A stretch of 45,300 bases of DNA from Bacteroidota bacterium (GCA_023251455.1 JAHEYT010000053.1:1-45300), one strand, 5' to 3'; positions 22,646 through 33,160 are shown, numbered from the stretch's first letter. The notes: generated from the letters alone by a model not told the origin. Translations and numbers: made by a program.

Positions 22646-25600
22646 ATGCGAAAGGTTTTATTATTGACTGTAATGTGTCTTGCTCTTTTAGGGAGTGCAA
22701 TGGCGCAGCTATCGGTATCCGGAACCGTGGTTTCCGAATCAGACGGTCTGGGCCTGCCAGGGGTTACCGTTTTAGAAAAAGGGACAACCAGGGGTGCACT
22801 AACCGACTCTGAAGGTAAATATACCATAAAGGTAACTTCAGAAAAAAGTACGCTTGTATTTTCGTTTATTGGGTTGACAACCGTTGAAGAACCCGTAAAC
22901 AACCGTTCTACGATTAATGTAAAAATGAAATCGGACGACATTGGTTTGGACGAAGTTGTTGTAACTGCATTGGGCATCAAGCGCGATGCGAAAAAACTTG
23001 GTTACGGAGTAACCGAAGTGAAAGGTGACGAACTGGCAATGGCCAACACAACAAACCCAATTCAGGCCCTTCAGGGAAAATCTACCGGATTGAGTATTGG
23101 CGCTTCTGACGGTGGATTGTTTGGTAACTCAAAAATTCAGATCCGTGGAGTCTCGGTACTGAATTCAAACAGCAACCAACCTATTTTTGTCGTTGACGGT
23201 GTTATTCTTGAAAACGGAATATCAAATGCAAGCGCCGATTGGGATTCGAATGCAAACGATTTTGGTAATCAACTTAAAAATCTTAATCCTGATGACTTTG
23301 AATCAGTTTCGGTTTTGAAAGGTGCAGCCTCAACTGCTCTTTATGGTTCGCGCGGGATGAACGGCGCTATTGTAATCAAAACCAAAGATGGAGCCGGTTC
23401 GAAAGGTATTGGTGTAAATATTACACAAAGTTTAGGTATCGAAGATGTGTATGCACAGCCTGACATTCAGTATGAATATGGCTTTGGCGCATTGGCCGGA
23501 TATGTTGATTACGGCGACAAAGATGCAAATGGAAGGTATTACCAGTTTGCCCCTCAGACACAGTTCTATAAAAATGGTGCAGGTGTGCCAACTTTGATTG
23601 AACATCCCTGGACTTATGGATATGGACCGAAATTCGATGGTCGGGATATTGAAAATTATGATGGTACAATGACTAAATACCTGCCAGTAAGGAACAATAT
23701 GCGCGATGCCTATGATACTGGTATAAATACCAATACCTCGATTTCGTTGAGTGGTGGTAATGATAAAGGTTCGTTCTTCCTTTCAGATTCGTACAATATG
23801 CGCAAGGGAACATCTCCTTCGAACGAATTTACCAGAAATGCTGTAATGCTTTCGGGATCTTACAAATTAGCAACCTGGTTAAGGGCCGAAGGATCTATTT
23901 CTCATACGATTTCAAAACCACAGAATCCGAATAATGATATTTCGGAGTTTTTCCTCGATGGTAGCGTTCCAAGTATGTATGATACCAAAAAATGGAATCG
24001 GCAAGAAATTTTCCAAGCCTCTCACGGAGGTACGCCATCGAGTGATTATGGCGATAAATATGCCTATGTTCCTATGAATGGCCAGTGGTTTAACTACAAG
24101 TTTAATGTAAATTCAAGAGAAGAGCAGGTTACCCGTCCAATCGTTCGTTTAACAGCCGATCTTGCTCCATGGATTTCGGTAACCGCTGAAGGAAATATGA
24201 ACTATTATACTGTATCATCGTCGATTAAAGAACTTGGTACAGGTTACGCCAATGAGGGTGGTAAGTATGAGTTAGGCCACAGCATTGATGTTAGTCGTAC
24301 TGCAAAATTAACTGCAAATCTGAAAAAAGATTTTGGTGATTTTACAACCAGCCTGATTGTTGGGGGCGAACTTTGGGATCAACGCAAGGAAAATACCCGC
24401 ATTTGGACTGATGGCGGATTGATTGTTCCAGGGAAGTATTTCCTGAATAATTCGAAAAAGACTTTGAGATCTGAAGGGGGAGTTAGCGGAACTAAGCAGA
24501 TTAACTCAATTTATGGTTTATTTAATGCCGGTTGGAAAAATCAATTATTCATCGATATTACAGGCCGTAACGACTGGTCGTCGGCTTTGGTTTATACCGA
24601 TGGAACAGGTAATTTCTCTTATTTCTATCCATCAGTAAGCACATCATGGATCGCAAGCGAAACATTTAAATTACCATCGTGGGTAACTTTGGCAAAAACC
24701 AGATTGTCGTGGGCACAGGTTGGTAACGATACCAATCCGTATTTTATCAATAATGGGTATTCTTCAGGAGACCCTGATAATAATAATCTTCCGGATGAAA
24801 TGGGTGATGGCAAATTTGTATACTACAATTCAAAATCGACAACACTGGTTGACCCAAGTATCAAACCTGAACGCAAAAATTCGTTTGAAGCTGGTTTGGA
24901 TTTGAGATTCTTAAATAATCGCGCCGGTATTGATTTGACGGTATATAACGAAACTGTAAACAACCAGATTGGGGACATTCCAGTTCAGTTAGAATCGGGA
25001 TATGCTAAAATGATTACAAATATTGGTTCAATTACCAATAAAGGGCTCGAACTTTCAGTACGTTTAGTTCCGGTTAAAATGCGTGGTTTTGAGTGGGAAA
25101 CCACTTTTAACTATTGGAACAATACTACCATGATTTCAAATCTCCGCAAAGAAGTAGGTGAGTACAAAAAACTTGGTGGTGATATCGATTATGGAAACTT
25201 CCGTGTTGGTTCTGTAGCCTTCGAAGATGGCGAATATGGTGTTTTGATGTCTGATTCCAAACCTCTGGAATGGAACAATACAAGCGATGCAAACGATGTT
25301 CGTAACGGGATGAAAGTTCTTACATGGAACGATACCAGAAGAGGGGCATACTATACAAGAAGCAACAAAGCTGAAAAAATTGGTAAAATCCAGCCTGATT
25401 TCGAAGGATCGTGGAACAACGAATTTAAGTACAAAAATCTTTCTTTGTCGGTTTTGCTTGATGCTCGTTTTGGCGGATACATGGCTTCCTATTCGAACAA
25501 ATATGGCACTGCCTATGGATTTTTGGAAACATCGTTGGCTGGCAGAGATGCCGAATATGGAGGTATCCCCTGGACAACAGGTTACTCCGATTCAAAAGGA

Positions 25601-26059
25601 CAACAATTTGTTGACGGAGTTATCCCTGACGGAGTTTTTGCTTCAGGACAGATGGTAACAGCTCCTGATGGGCAGAGGGTTAATGTTGGTGGCTTAACTT
25701 ACAAAGAAGCTATGGATAAAGGTTTTGTAGAGCCTACCCATGCCAGCTATTTTACTTATAGAAACAACTCATGGAGTACTGGTGTTGTAAACGATGACTG
25801 GGTAAATGAAGTGAATTATATTGCCCTTCGTAACATTTCGGTGAGTTACGTTTTGCCAGTATCATTAGCGCACAAAATAAAAGCTTCATCTTTATCAGTA
25901 GCCATAAATGCGCGAAACCTTGGTTATTTGTACAACTCACTGCCTAATCACCTGAACCCTGAAAGTTTCCGTGGTACATCAAGTTCCGATTCGTTCCGCG
26001 AACGCTCATTTAGTCCGTATACAGCTTCGTATACCATGACTTTATCTGTAGGTTTTTAA
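22646..26059 (+). CDS. SusC/RagA family TonB-dependent outer-membrane transporter
   Basis: 1137 residues. Signal peptide (KVLLLTVMCLALLGSAMAQ), then a CarboxypepD_reg-like domain (about 22-95: SGTVVSESDGLGLPGVTVLE, ITV-type beta strands). The plug domain (about 115-230) has the family signature LYGSRGMNGAIVIKTKDG, and the 22-strand barrel ends in the typical aromatic C-terminus (YTMTLSVGF). With its SusD partner it imports oligosaccharides across the outer membrane using TonB energy. The flanking ROK regulators and PNGase F suggest N-glycan-derived substrates. It is separated from susD by 19 bp. Confidence 0.95.
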   Translation: MRKVLLLTVMCLALLGSAMAQLSVSGTVVSESDGLGLPGVTVLEKGTTRGALTDSEGKYTIKVTSEKSTLVFSFIGLTTVEEPVNNRSTINVKMKSDDIGLDEVVVTALGIKRDAKKLGYGVTEVKGDELAMANTTNPIQALQGKSTGLSIGASDGGLFGNSKIQIRGVSVLNSNSNQPIFVVDGVILENGISNASADWDSNANDFGNQLKNLNPDDFESVSVLKGAASTALYGSRGMNGAIVIKTKDGAGSKGIGVNITQSLGIEDVYAQPDIQYEYGFGALAGYVDYGDKDANGRYYQFAPQTQFYKNGAGVPTLIEHPWTYGYGPKFDGRDIENYDGTMTKYLPVRNNMRDAYDTGINTNTSISLSGGNDKGSFFLSDSYNMRKGTSPSNEFTRNAVMLSGSYKLATWLRAEGSISHTISKPQNPNNDISEFFLDGSVPSMYDTKKWNRQEIFQASHGGTPSSDYGDKYAYVPMNGQWFNYKFNVNSREEQVTRPIVRLTADLAPWISVTAEGNMNYYTVSSSIKELGTGYANEGGKYELGHSIDVSRTAKLTANLKKDFGDFTTSLIVGGELWDQRKENTRIWTDGGLIVPGKYFLNNSKKTLRSEGGVSGTKQINSIYGLFNAGWKNQLFIDITGRNDWSSALVYTDGTGNFSYFYPSVSTSWIASETFKLPSWVTLAKTRLSWAQVGNDTNPYFINNGYSSGDPDNNNLPDEMGDGKFVYYNSKSTTLVDPSIKPERKNSFEAGLDLRFLNNRAGIDLTVYNETVNNQIGDIPVQLESGYAKMITNIGSITNKGLELSVRLVPVKMRGFEWETTFNYWNNTTMISNLRKEVGEYKKLGGDIDYGNFRVGSVAFEDGEYGVLMSDSKPLEWNNTSDANDVRNGMKVLTWNDTRRGAYYTRSNKAEKIGKIQPDFEGSWNNEFKYKNLSLSVLLDARFGGYMASYSNKYGTAYGFLETSLAGRDAEYGGIPWTTGYSDSKGQQFVDGVIPDGVFASGQMVTAPDGQRVNVGGLTYKEAMDKGFVEPTHASYFTYRNNSWSTGVVNDDWVNEVNYIALRNISVSYVLPVSLAHKIKASSLSVAINARNLGYLYNSLPNHLNPESFRGTSSSDSFRERSFSPYTASYTMTLSVGF

Positions 26060-26078
26060 TATTTAAAATTATAAACAC

Positions 26079-27932
26079 ATGAAAAATACACATATAATAG
26101 CATTTGCACTGATCTTACTGATGGGGTGGGGCTGCGATAAAGAGAAATTTGCCGAATTAAATTCCGATCCGTCAACGATCTCAACTCCCGACCTTCGGTT
26201 TTCAGTTGCTACGGCAATTGACCAAATGTACTCTGATGATTATTTGGTGTGGTTCTACAATAACTTTCAATACGTATACCCCTGGACGCAGGTAACATCG
26301 AAAGGTGCCGGTAATAGTTCCGACTTCGTTGATATGGGACCTTCTTCAAGCTTTAACATTTATTCCAGATTGTTTCCACAAACGCTCGATGTAAGGGCTA
26401 GGATTGATAAGATGGATGAAGCCGAAAAAGCGTCGTACCAATCGATGAGGGCAATTACATATGCCATGCAAATCTTGCCGGCTATTCACAATACCGATAA
26501 TTTCGGATCGTTGGTTTATACTGAAGCTGGTTTGGCTCCATATACAAACCCTCCGCTGTTTACGCCTGTACTCGACAATCAAAAAACGTTGTACACCATT
26601 TGGCTAAAAGAGCTTGACAATGCAATCACTGTATTGTCAACAGCTAAAAGTCAGGTTGGTCTTGGAACCCAGGATGCGATTTATGGCGGCGATTATACCA
26701 AGTGGGCAAAATTCTGCAACTTGCTGAAACTGAAAATTGCTGCACGTTTAATCAATCAGGATCGCGCATGGGCGCTTAAAATTGCAGCAGAAGTTGGTTC
26801 TTCTCCTGCTGGCTATATGGACGGATTAAGCGACGATTTCGTTTACAACAAAGGCATCAAATATTATGGAACCGGAAACGGGATTTCAAGTGGTTACGCA
26901 AGCAAAAATCTGGTTGATTTTATGGTTGGCAACAAAGATCCACGAGTACGTTTTATTTTCGAGAAAAATGGATTTAATGCTGAAGTTGTTCAGGCCTTCC
27001 TTGATGCCGGAAAAACACTTCCTCCATACGTTGCACAGTATGTGAATGTTGATGCAAACAAGAAGTTTACCGGTTGGAAAAGCCCGGGAGAACCTTGGGT
27101 TCGTTACCATGGTGCACCAGTATCGCCTGATGCCAAGCAGGATCCTGCAAACAACATTTATTTCAATCAAACTGAATTGAACAAGATTTCTGTTGGAAGT
27201 GTACAGAAAACTTATACCTCAACTTCAGTTTATTCAGAAAAGATGGTTCGTACAACGTATGACTATACCTATCCGACCAAACCCGGTGGACGTGTTATTG
27301 AACTGAAAGACAATGATCCGGGAATGAATGTGCTTTTGGGTAGTTCTGCCGAAACAAACCTGTTTTTAGCTGAATTTAAACTGTTGGGAGCATCACTTCC
27401 AAAAGCAGCTCAGGAGTATTTAAATAAAGGTGTTGAACTGTCGGTTAGCCGGATGGATGCATTAGCTAAAAACAACCAGATGCCATATTACAACAGCGAT
27501 CCGGTTTATACAAGTGTTGACGAAGCTGCGGCAGCTGCTACAAAATTGAGAAGCGGTGAGATTACCGATTTGTTGGCAAGTCCGGCTTTTAACCTTGCAA
27601 CGGATGGCTTGGAGAAAGTATATATACAGCAGTATATTAATTACATGAACACTCCTGGCGATGTATGGGCAACAGTTCGCCGTTCAGGTATTCCAAAACA
27701 AGGTAGTTCATACCTTGCATGGGAGAAATTTACATCAAACGGTGTTGAAATGACAATTCCTCGCCGCTTTGTAATCAATACTCCTGGTAAAGATGATGTG
27801 AACTACGCTAATAAGATGGCTGCTATTACTGAGCAGGGCATAACACCTGCAACGTTGGATGCTATAAAACTCAACACTGAAAGATTCTGGTTCGATAAAC
27901 TGAATCCTCAATACGGAGTTGGTCCAAAATAG
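26079..27932 (+). CDS. SusD/RagB-like outer-membrane glycan-binding lipoprotein
   Basis: 617 residues. Lipoprotein signal with lipobox LLMGWGCDKEKF. The sequence (ELNSDPSTIS..., YGGDYTKWAKFCNLLKLKIAARLI, TKLRSGEITDLLASPAFNLA, TVRRSGIPKQ) fits the SusD-like group 2 family: helical TPR-type scaffold, surface-exposed, closing over the SusC barrel as a lid and capturing glycan. Paired with the upstream SusC gene and terminated by the hairpin at 27962-28000. Confidence 0.93.
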   Translation: MKNTHIIAFALILLMGWGCDKEKFAELNSDPSTISTPDLRFSVATAIDQMYSDDYLVWFYNNFQYVYPWTQVTSKGAGNSSDFVDMGPSSSFNIYSRLFPQTLDVRARIDKMDEAEKASYQSMRAITYAMQILPAIHNTDNFGSLVYTEAGLAPYTNPPLFTPVLDNQKTLYTIWLKELDNAITVLSTAKSQVGLGTQDAIYGGDYTKWAKFCNLLKLKIAARLINQDRAWALKIAAEVGSSPAGYMDGLSDDFVYNKGIKYYGTGNGISSGYASKNLVDFMVGNKDPRVRFIFEKNGFNAEVVQAFLDAGKTLPPYVAQYVNVDANKKFTGWKSPGEPWVRYHGAPVSPDAKQDPANNIYFNQTELNKISVGSVQKTYTSTSVYSEKMVRTTYDYTYPTKPGGRVIELKDNDPGMNVLLGSSAETNLFLAEFKLLGASLPKAAQEYLNKGVELSVSRMDALAKNNQMPYYNSDPVYTSVDEAAAAATKLRSGEITDLLASPAFNLATDGLEKVYIQQYINYMNTPGDVWATVRRSGIPKQGSSYLAWEKFTSNGVEMTIPRRFVINTPGKDDVNYANKMAAITEQGITPATLDAIKLNTERFWFDKLNPQYGVGPK

Positions 27933-27961
27933 AAACGTGGTTAGAAATGTATAAATAATGC

Positions 27962-28000
27962 GAGACCGTCTCACCCCCAAAAGGAGACGGTCTCTTTTTT
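27962..28000 (+). terminator. Rho-independent terminator after susD
   Basis: A perfect 11-bp stem GAGACCGTCTC/GAGACGGTCTC with an 11-nt loop and TTTTTT. The PNGase F gene downstream would need readthrough or its own promoter. Confidence 0.88.
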
Positions 28001-28057
28001 AGCATGGTAACTCAACTTTGAAAATGATAACTTTCAGAAAATTTAAACATTGAAATT

Positions 28058-29773
28058 ATGACTAGATTGCTTATTCTTATAATACTGAGTGCTTTTGTTG
28101 TTCAAGGCTTTGCAGCACCTAAAAAGATGCCCGAAAGTGTCCGGATTTCGTATCAAACCATTGTTAACGGCAAACCCCGGACTGATGGATCGTTGATCTC
28201 GTTACTTTGTTCATCATCGGCATCCCGGTCGTGGGTCGAAAATGACTCGAAGAAACTATTGCTTTCAATTGCGAAAGAAACCAGTTACATCGACTTTACC
28301 ACGAAGACCACTTTTCAGATCGCACAGTTTTCCGGCGGAAAAGTTATCAATACACCCACGACTTTTTCGAAATATCCGGAATTGACCGAAACAGGCGAGA
28401 CCGAAGTCATTTCAGGATACACCTGTAAACACCTCAAAACATCGCTTCGTTCGAATTCCATCGACATTTGGTACACCACCGAACTCGGCGTAAAAGGTAC
28501 GCCCGCAATGGCCTATGGCGTGCCTGATGGATTGGTCCTGAAGGTGATCAGGAACGGAAATTATGAAATTTCGGCTACCGAAATAAAACTCCTGAAGCAG
28601 AAAGAAGCAGAACCCATTCTTCCGCAGGAAATGGGCGAAACGATGGATTTGCCGCTTTACCGGCACCGTATTACCGAAAATCTGATTACTACCGTCAATG
28701 TTTTCACCAATGAGCAAATCAGTTTCGGGAACGAAATACAAAATCCGTCTGATACCGATTTCGAAAAGACATTCAAATATTCTTCAGGAACAGTTATCCT
28801 GAAAAAAGTAAAACTACCGATAGTTGCTGATGATACACAGTTATTCGTCGAATTAAACCAGCACTCCAATGGTGATGCCTACGACCGCACAGGTTCTGTT
28901 TTTGTTATTCCTGAAGGGAAGGAGCAATCGTTTCTCGATGGCTTGCGCAAGGGCGTGAAAACGATGCCTGAATACCTGGCGCGGAACGGAAAGTCATATC
29001 AGGGGATTGTTGCAACTGATAACTTTTTGCCACTGGTTGAGATCCTTCGGTTTTTTACTCCGTTCGGGGTTGGTTATTTCAACGATAAAGTGACCGTTTA
29101 TGGCCAGCAGTGGCAGGATTCTACCTTTTATAAACAGGAAGTTTCTGAATTGTTGCCCGTATTGCAAGGCGAATGCTGGATTGGTATTTTTATTGGTAAT
29201 TACGATAAAGGTGGTCATCGGGTAAGTTTGAAACTGAAATATTACCCCGGAAGTATGGACGTTACGGATAGACCGGTCAAGAAATATTGGACTATGCCAC
29301 TTTTCAATACGGTTAATGTAATGGAAATGTCGGGGCAGGAATATGGAACCTTGTTCGATCGCGATTCCTTAAAAGTGGATGTGACCATTCCTGAAGGAGT
29401 GAAAAATATCAGAATGCGCTACATCACCACCGGGCATGGCGGTTGGGAGAATGGCGATGAGTACAATCAAAAAATGAATACCGTGCTTTTGGATGGGAAA
29501 GTTCTGTTTCAGTTTACTCCGTGGAGGACCGATTGTGCGACCTACCGAAAATACAACCCTGCTTCAGGTAATTTCTGGAATGGTATTACTTCGAGCGATG
29601 GCAGTCGTTCGGGTTGGTGTCCGGGTACAGCAACCAATCCGGTCTTTTATCCAATTGAGTGGATTACTCCGGGAAAGCACAAGATATCTGTAACAATTCC
29701 ATTAGGGAAAAACGAAGGCGGAAGCTTTAGCGCATGGAATATTTCGGGCATATTAATAGGTGAATACGAATAG
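28058..29773 (+). CDS. PNGase F-type peptide-N-glycosidase (with N-terminal bowl-like domain)
   Basis: 571 residues. Signal peptide (RLLILIILSAFVVQGFAAP). Residues about 20-185 form an extra N-terminal domain (SGYTCKHLKTSLRSNSIDIW, YGVPDGLVLKVIRNGNYEIS) comparable to the N-terminal bowl-like domain of the type II enzyme PNGase F-II. The two PNGase F beta-sandwich domains follow: the first about 190-365, the second about 370-571 with RMRYITTGHGGWENGDEY, DCATYRKYNP and SRSGWCPGTATNP, which match the C-terminal domain of PNGase F. The enzyme cleaves the Asn-GlcNAc amide bond, freeing whole N-glycans from glycoproteins. Downstream of SusCD it would supply glycans for import. No glycoside hydrolase for trimming them is nearby. 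Confidence 0.9.
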   Translation: MTRLLILIILSAFVVQGFAAPKKMPESVRISYQTIVNGKPRTDGSLISLLCSSSASRSWVENDSKKLLLSIAKETSYIDFTTKTTFQIAQFSGGKVINTPTTFSKYPELTETGETEVISGYTCKHLKTSLRSNSIDIWYTTELGVKGTPAMAYGVPDGLVLKVIRNGNYEISATEIKLLKQKEAEPILPQEMGETMDLPLYRHRITENLITTVNVFTNEQISFGNEIQNPSDTDFEKTFKYSSGTVILKKVKLPIVADDTQLFVELNQHSNGDAYDRTGSVFVIPEGKEQSFLDGLRKGVKTMPEYLARNGKSYQGIVATDNFLPLVEILRFFTPFGVGYFNDKVTVYGQQWQDSTFYKQEVSELLPVLQGECWIGIFIGNYDKGGHRVSLKLKYYPGSMDVTDRPVKKYWTMPLFNTVNVMEMSGQEYGTLFDRDSLKVDVTIPEGVKNIRMRYITTGHGGWENGDEYNQKMNTVLLDGKVLFQFTPWRTDCATYRKYNPASGNFWNGITSSDGSRSGWCPGTATNPVFYPIEWITPGKHKISVTIPLGKNEGGSFSAWNISGILIGEYE

Positions 29774-29881
29774 AGTGGGGGATAGACAGAACTTTTCAGG
29801 AGATAAAAACAGGAAATGAAATAATTGACTTGTTTTACGTTCTCGTGAATTAAATTTCAGAATAGAAAAAATAAAGCATTA

Positions 29882-29922
29882 TTTTTACGACCGAAAAGCA
29901 TAAATAAAAGCTTTTTACGACC
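29882..29922. repeat. Two direct repeats upstream of the HlyD-type gene
   Basis: TTTTTACGACC at 29882-29892 and 29912-29922, exactly 30 bp apart, in the 172-bp gap before the adaptor gene. Possibly a regulator binding site. Confidence 0.35.
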
Positions 29923-29945
29923 TAATACCAACTAATTGATTAACT

Positions 29946-31169
29946 ATGAGAAACAAGAAGGGACTCTTGACTGCGGTTCTGATTTTGTCAGCATTGTTAT
30001 TTTTAATCGTTTTATTCCGAATAACCGGGCTTCCGTCTTTCCTTTCGCCCGATGATAATAAAAACAATGTTACTGTTGTTGATCGGGGGTTAGTTTACAT
30101 ACCGGTTGATGCTTCGGGAGTTGTTGAGCCTGAAAATGAAGTGATCATTCTCAGTCCGCTGGCGAGTATTATTGAAAAGATCAATAAAGAACCGGGAAGT
30201 CGTGTGGGTAAAGGAGAGGTGATGCTTGAACTGGATGACGAAACTACCCTCCAGGAAATCGAACAAATCAATGATCAGCTTGAGGTTAAGTCTAATTCGT
30301 TGGAACGATCCAGACTGGAAGGCCAGATGACCCGGATTGATCTGGATTACAACATGGAGGTGAAAAAGTTAAGAATTGCCTCCATAAAAACCCAACTCGC
30401 CGATGAAGAACAATTACTGAGTGTAGGCGGAATTTCGCCGGCTAAAATTGATGAAACCAAGCAAAATCTGGTACTTGCCGAGAAGGATTTGATAATGGCT
30501 CAGAAAAAAAACACCATCCGATTGAGCCAGTTAAAGACCGAAGAAACGGGTTTAAATCTTCAAATCGAAATTCAGAAAAAACAATTGGCTGACAAAATTG
30601 CCATGCTGGAGCGGTTAAAAATTAAAGCTCCTTCTGATGGAATAGTACTGACAATCGCCGGTAAAAAAGGTGAGCGGGTTGGAAACGATAAAATGCTGAT
30701 TACACTTTCGGATTTGACTACGTTCAAAATTAAGGGCCAGATTGAAGAGAAATATTCGGAATTTGTTAAAACCGGAAATCCTGTTATTGTTATTGCTGAA
30801 AAAGAGCGTCTTAAAGGTACTGTTGGCAATGTAACTCCAACGGTTGCCGAGAATAAAATTCAGTTCAATGTTCATCTCGAAGAAAGCAGTAATCCACATC
30901 TTATCCCTAACCAGTCGGTCAAACTTCAGGTGTTAAAGTCGATGAGAGAACAGGTGTTGCGAATACGGTCGGGAAATAGTTTCAAAGCGAATTCAGAACA
31001 AACGGTTTATGTGCTCGATTCGGGTAATGTCGAAATTCGGACTGTAATCTTTGGAATTAAAGGGATTGATTACCAGGAAATAATATCCGGGTTGGAAGAG
31101 GGTGAGAAAGTTATTATGTCGGATTCGCCTTTTTCTTGGGGAACTAAAAAGAATGGGAATAAGAATTAA
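29946..31169 (+). CDS. HlyD/RND-type periplasmic adaptor subunit
   Basis: 407 residues. One N-terminal membrane anchor (about 7-26), then a lipoyl/biotinyl half-motif (VIILSPLASIIEKINKEPGS), a long alpha-helical hairpin (about 90-215), the second lipoyl half (LKIKAPSDGIVLTIAGKKGE) and a beta-barrel/membrane-proximal part. Such proteins bridge an inner-membrane pump and an outer-membrane channel. Only the outer-membrane partner is adjacent (its start codon directly follows this stop). The pump itself must be encoded elsewhere. Confidence 0.92.
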   Translation: MRNKKGLLTAVLILSALLFLIVLFRITGLPSFLSPDDNKNNVTVVDRGLVYIPVDASGVVEPENEVIILSPLASIIEKINKEPGSRVGKGEVMLELDDETTLQEIEQINDQLEVKSNSLERSRLEGQMTRIDLDYNMEVKKLRIASIKTQLADEEQLLSVGGISPAKIDETKQNLVLAEKDLIMAQKKNTIRLSQLKTEETGLNLQIEIQKKQLADKIAMLERLKIKAPSDGIVLTIAGKKGERVGNDKMLITLSDLTTFKIKGQIEEKYSEFVKTGNPVIVIAEKERLKGTVGNVTPTVAENKIQFNVHLEESSNPHLIPNQSVKLQVLKSMREQVLRIRSGNSFKANSEQTVYVLDSGNVEIRTVIFGIKGIDYQEIISGLEEGEKVIMSDSPFSWGTKKNGNKN

Positions 31170-32672
31170 ATGAAACGATTAAATAATAAATTGAGCCTGT
31201 CCGGAATTTTCATTTTTCTGGCGATGATTCCCTCTCTGATTGCGAGAGCTCAGGATAATATTGGTTTTACGCTTGACCTTCAGGGTGTTATTTCCCTGGC
31301 AATTGAACAGTCTTCGGCGGTTAAATATGCGCAGAACCGGAACGAAAATTATTACTGGCGGTGGAGAAATTTTAAAACCCGATATCGTCCGCAGTTGGTT
31401 TTGTCGGGCAACTTACCCGATTATAACCAGTCGAATGTTGGAGTAACCCAACCTGATGGCAGTATCGAGTTTAAACAAATCACAAGTTTATCCACATCAG
31501 CCAGGTTATCACTCAATCAGTCGATTCCTTTGACCGGAACGTATGTTTATGCATCGACTTCTGCGATTCGGATTCAGGATTATAATAAGAATGCCGTTGA
31601 TTTCTCCGGAAGTCCCTTTTCTGTTGGTTTTACTCAGCCCGTATTTGCCATTAACTGGATGAAGTGGTCGCAAAAGACTGAACCACTGGTGTATGACGAA
31701 GCCCAAAAATATTTTATTCAGTCGATTGAAGAAATTTCGTTGAATACTGTTTATCGTTTTTTTAGATATTTAATGGTACAAACCAATTACAAACTGGCCG
31801 AAAGTAACCTGAAAAACAGTAACAATAACCTGAAAATAGCGCAAACTAAAAAAGATCTCGGAAAAATTTCGGACAATAATTTTGCCCGAATCGAATTGGG
31901 AGTGCTGAATGCTCAAAAGGCGCTCAATCAGGCAACTATGGATTTGAAAAATGCTGATTTTGAATTGAAATCATATGTTGGCCTTTCTCAGGATCGGAAA
32001 ATTGAATTGGAATTACCTCTGAATATCACCATGTTCGAAATTGATAAGGCAAAAGCACTGGAAGAAGCTCAGTTGAACCGGAAAGAAGGGTCTGAATATA
32101 AACGCAGGTTGATTGAAGCTGACCGCGATTTGCTGAATGCCAAGCGTAGCACAGGCTTAAGTGCAACACTTCAGGGAAGTTACGGATTGTCAAATAGCGC
32201 GGAATCAATGGCTGGAATTTATCAGCAGCCCGAACGGCAGCAAACCTTGAAACTTGCTTTAAGTATTCCTATTCTGGATTGGGGCCAATCGGCTTCATCG
32301 GTTAAGTTGGCCGAGTCGCAGCGCGATCTGGTGATTTATGATGTTGAAAAAGACCGGGAAGATTTTGAACGCAGTGTGGTGGTTCAGGTAGAGCAGTTTA
32401 GCCTGATGAAAGATCAGTTGGTGACTGCCAAAGAAGCCGACAAAGTTTCGGAAAACGGCTACCAGATTGCCTTGAAACAATTTCAGAATGGGGAAATCAG
32501 TATTACGGATTTAAATATATCGCTGTCTGAACGTGAAAATGCAAAACGCGATTATATCCGTTCACTACAAACTTATTGGGAAGCCTTTTACAAACTTCGT
32601 ATCCTGACACTCTATGATTTCCAGAAGAATCAACGGATTAGCTATGTTAACCCAATGAGTGTGGGTAATTGA
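31170..32672 (+). CDS. TolC-family outer-membrane efflux protein
   Basis: 500 residues. Signal peptide (to SLIARAQ), then the duplicated outer-membrane-factor repeat of long helices and beta-hairpins: LDLQGVISLAIEQSSAVKYA starts repeat 1, and LSIPILDWGQSASSVKLAES marks repeat 2. It would trimerise into a channel-tunnel joined to the HlyD-type adaptor encoded immediately upstream with no spacer, giving an exporter or secretion route of unknown substrate. No terminator is visible before the tmRNA promoter. Confidence 0.92.
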   Translation: MKRLNNKLSLSGIFIFLAMIPSLIARAQDNIGFTLDLQGVISLAIEQSSAVKYAQNRNENYYWRWRNFKTRYRPQLVLSGNLPDYNQSNVGVTQPDGSIEFKQITSLSTSARLSLNQSIPLTGTYVYASTSAIRIQDYNKNAVDFSGSPFSVGFTQPVFAINWMKWSQKTEPLVYDEAQKYFIQSIEEISLNTVYRFFRYLMVQTNYKLAESNLKNSNNNLKIAQTKKDLGKISDNNFARIELGVLNAQKALNQATMDLKNADFELKSYVGLSQDRKIELELPLNITMFEIDKAKALEEAQLNRKEGSEYKRRLIEADRDLLNAKRSTGLSATLQGSYGLSNSAESMAGIYQQPERQQTLKLALSIPILDWGQSASSVKLAESQRDLVIYDVEKDREDFERSVVVQVEQFSLMKDQLVTAKEADKVSENGYQIALKQFQNGEISITDLNISLSERENAKRDYIRSLQTYWEAFYKLRILTLYDFQKNQRISYVNPMSVGN

Positions 32673-32742
32673 TTTCAGTTTAGGACATTTATTGTCAGAA
32701 ATAAAAATAGAAGTAACATTCCGGAAATGGCTTAAAAAGTTG

Positions 32743-32750
32743 TATTTTTG
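32743..32750 (+). promoter_or_regulatory. -7 box of the ssrA promoter
   Basis: TATTTTTG (TAnnTTTG) ends 14 bp before the 5' end of tmRNA, so transcription could begin close to the mature end. Confidence 0.55.
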
Positions 32751-32764
32751 CAATCCTTAATACT

Positions 32765-33160
32765 GGGGCTGACTGGTTTTGACAGCGGGTAGAAGAGGTA
32801 TGTAAGCATGACGGGCCTTGATCGCACAGCCCGTAAATCTGGGCGTTCACAATTCAATTGGCGAAAATAACTACGCTCTTGCTGCGTAATCCACTTAAAG
32901 TAGATTACACTTCATTCCGGTATTAGATACTGGAACGGGACATCGCCCGGGTGCTACTTCCCTGAAGCGGCCCGATCAGGCGGTGCAAATAAATCGGGGA
33001 TAGTGGAAGTGGTGCTTCGGAACTTCTGCAAAATTAAGAAGCTAAGGTAAAAGTCGGTGGCCCTGATCCTGCTTTTATTCGAAAATCAAGTCTGGGGATA
33101 AGCATGTAGAAAGCATATTGCTTCCTCGTTTGGACGCGGGTTCGATTCCCGCCAGCTCCA
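32765..33160 (+). ncRNA. ssrA: tmRNA (ssrA)
   Basis: The 5' end GGGGCTG pairs with CAGCTCC (33153-33159) to form the acceptor stem. A T-arm ends in GGGTTCGATTCCC. The internal tag reading frame GGC GAA AAT AAC TAC GCT CTT GCT GCG TAA encodes GENNYALAA after the resume point, the ending expected in Bacteroidota. tmRNA rescues stalled ribosomes with SmpB and tags the nascent protein for proteolysis. Its 3' end is a well-known integration site for genomic islands, and here the sequence downstream changes character. Confidence 0.97.
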
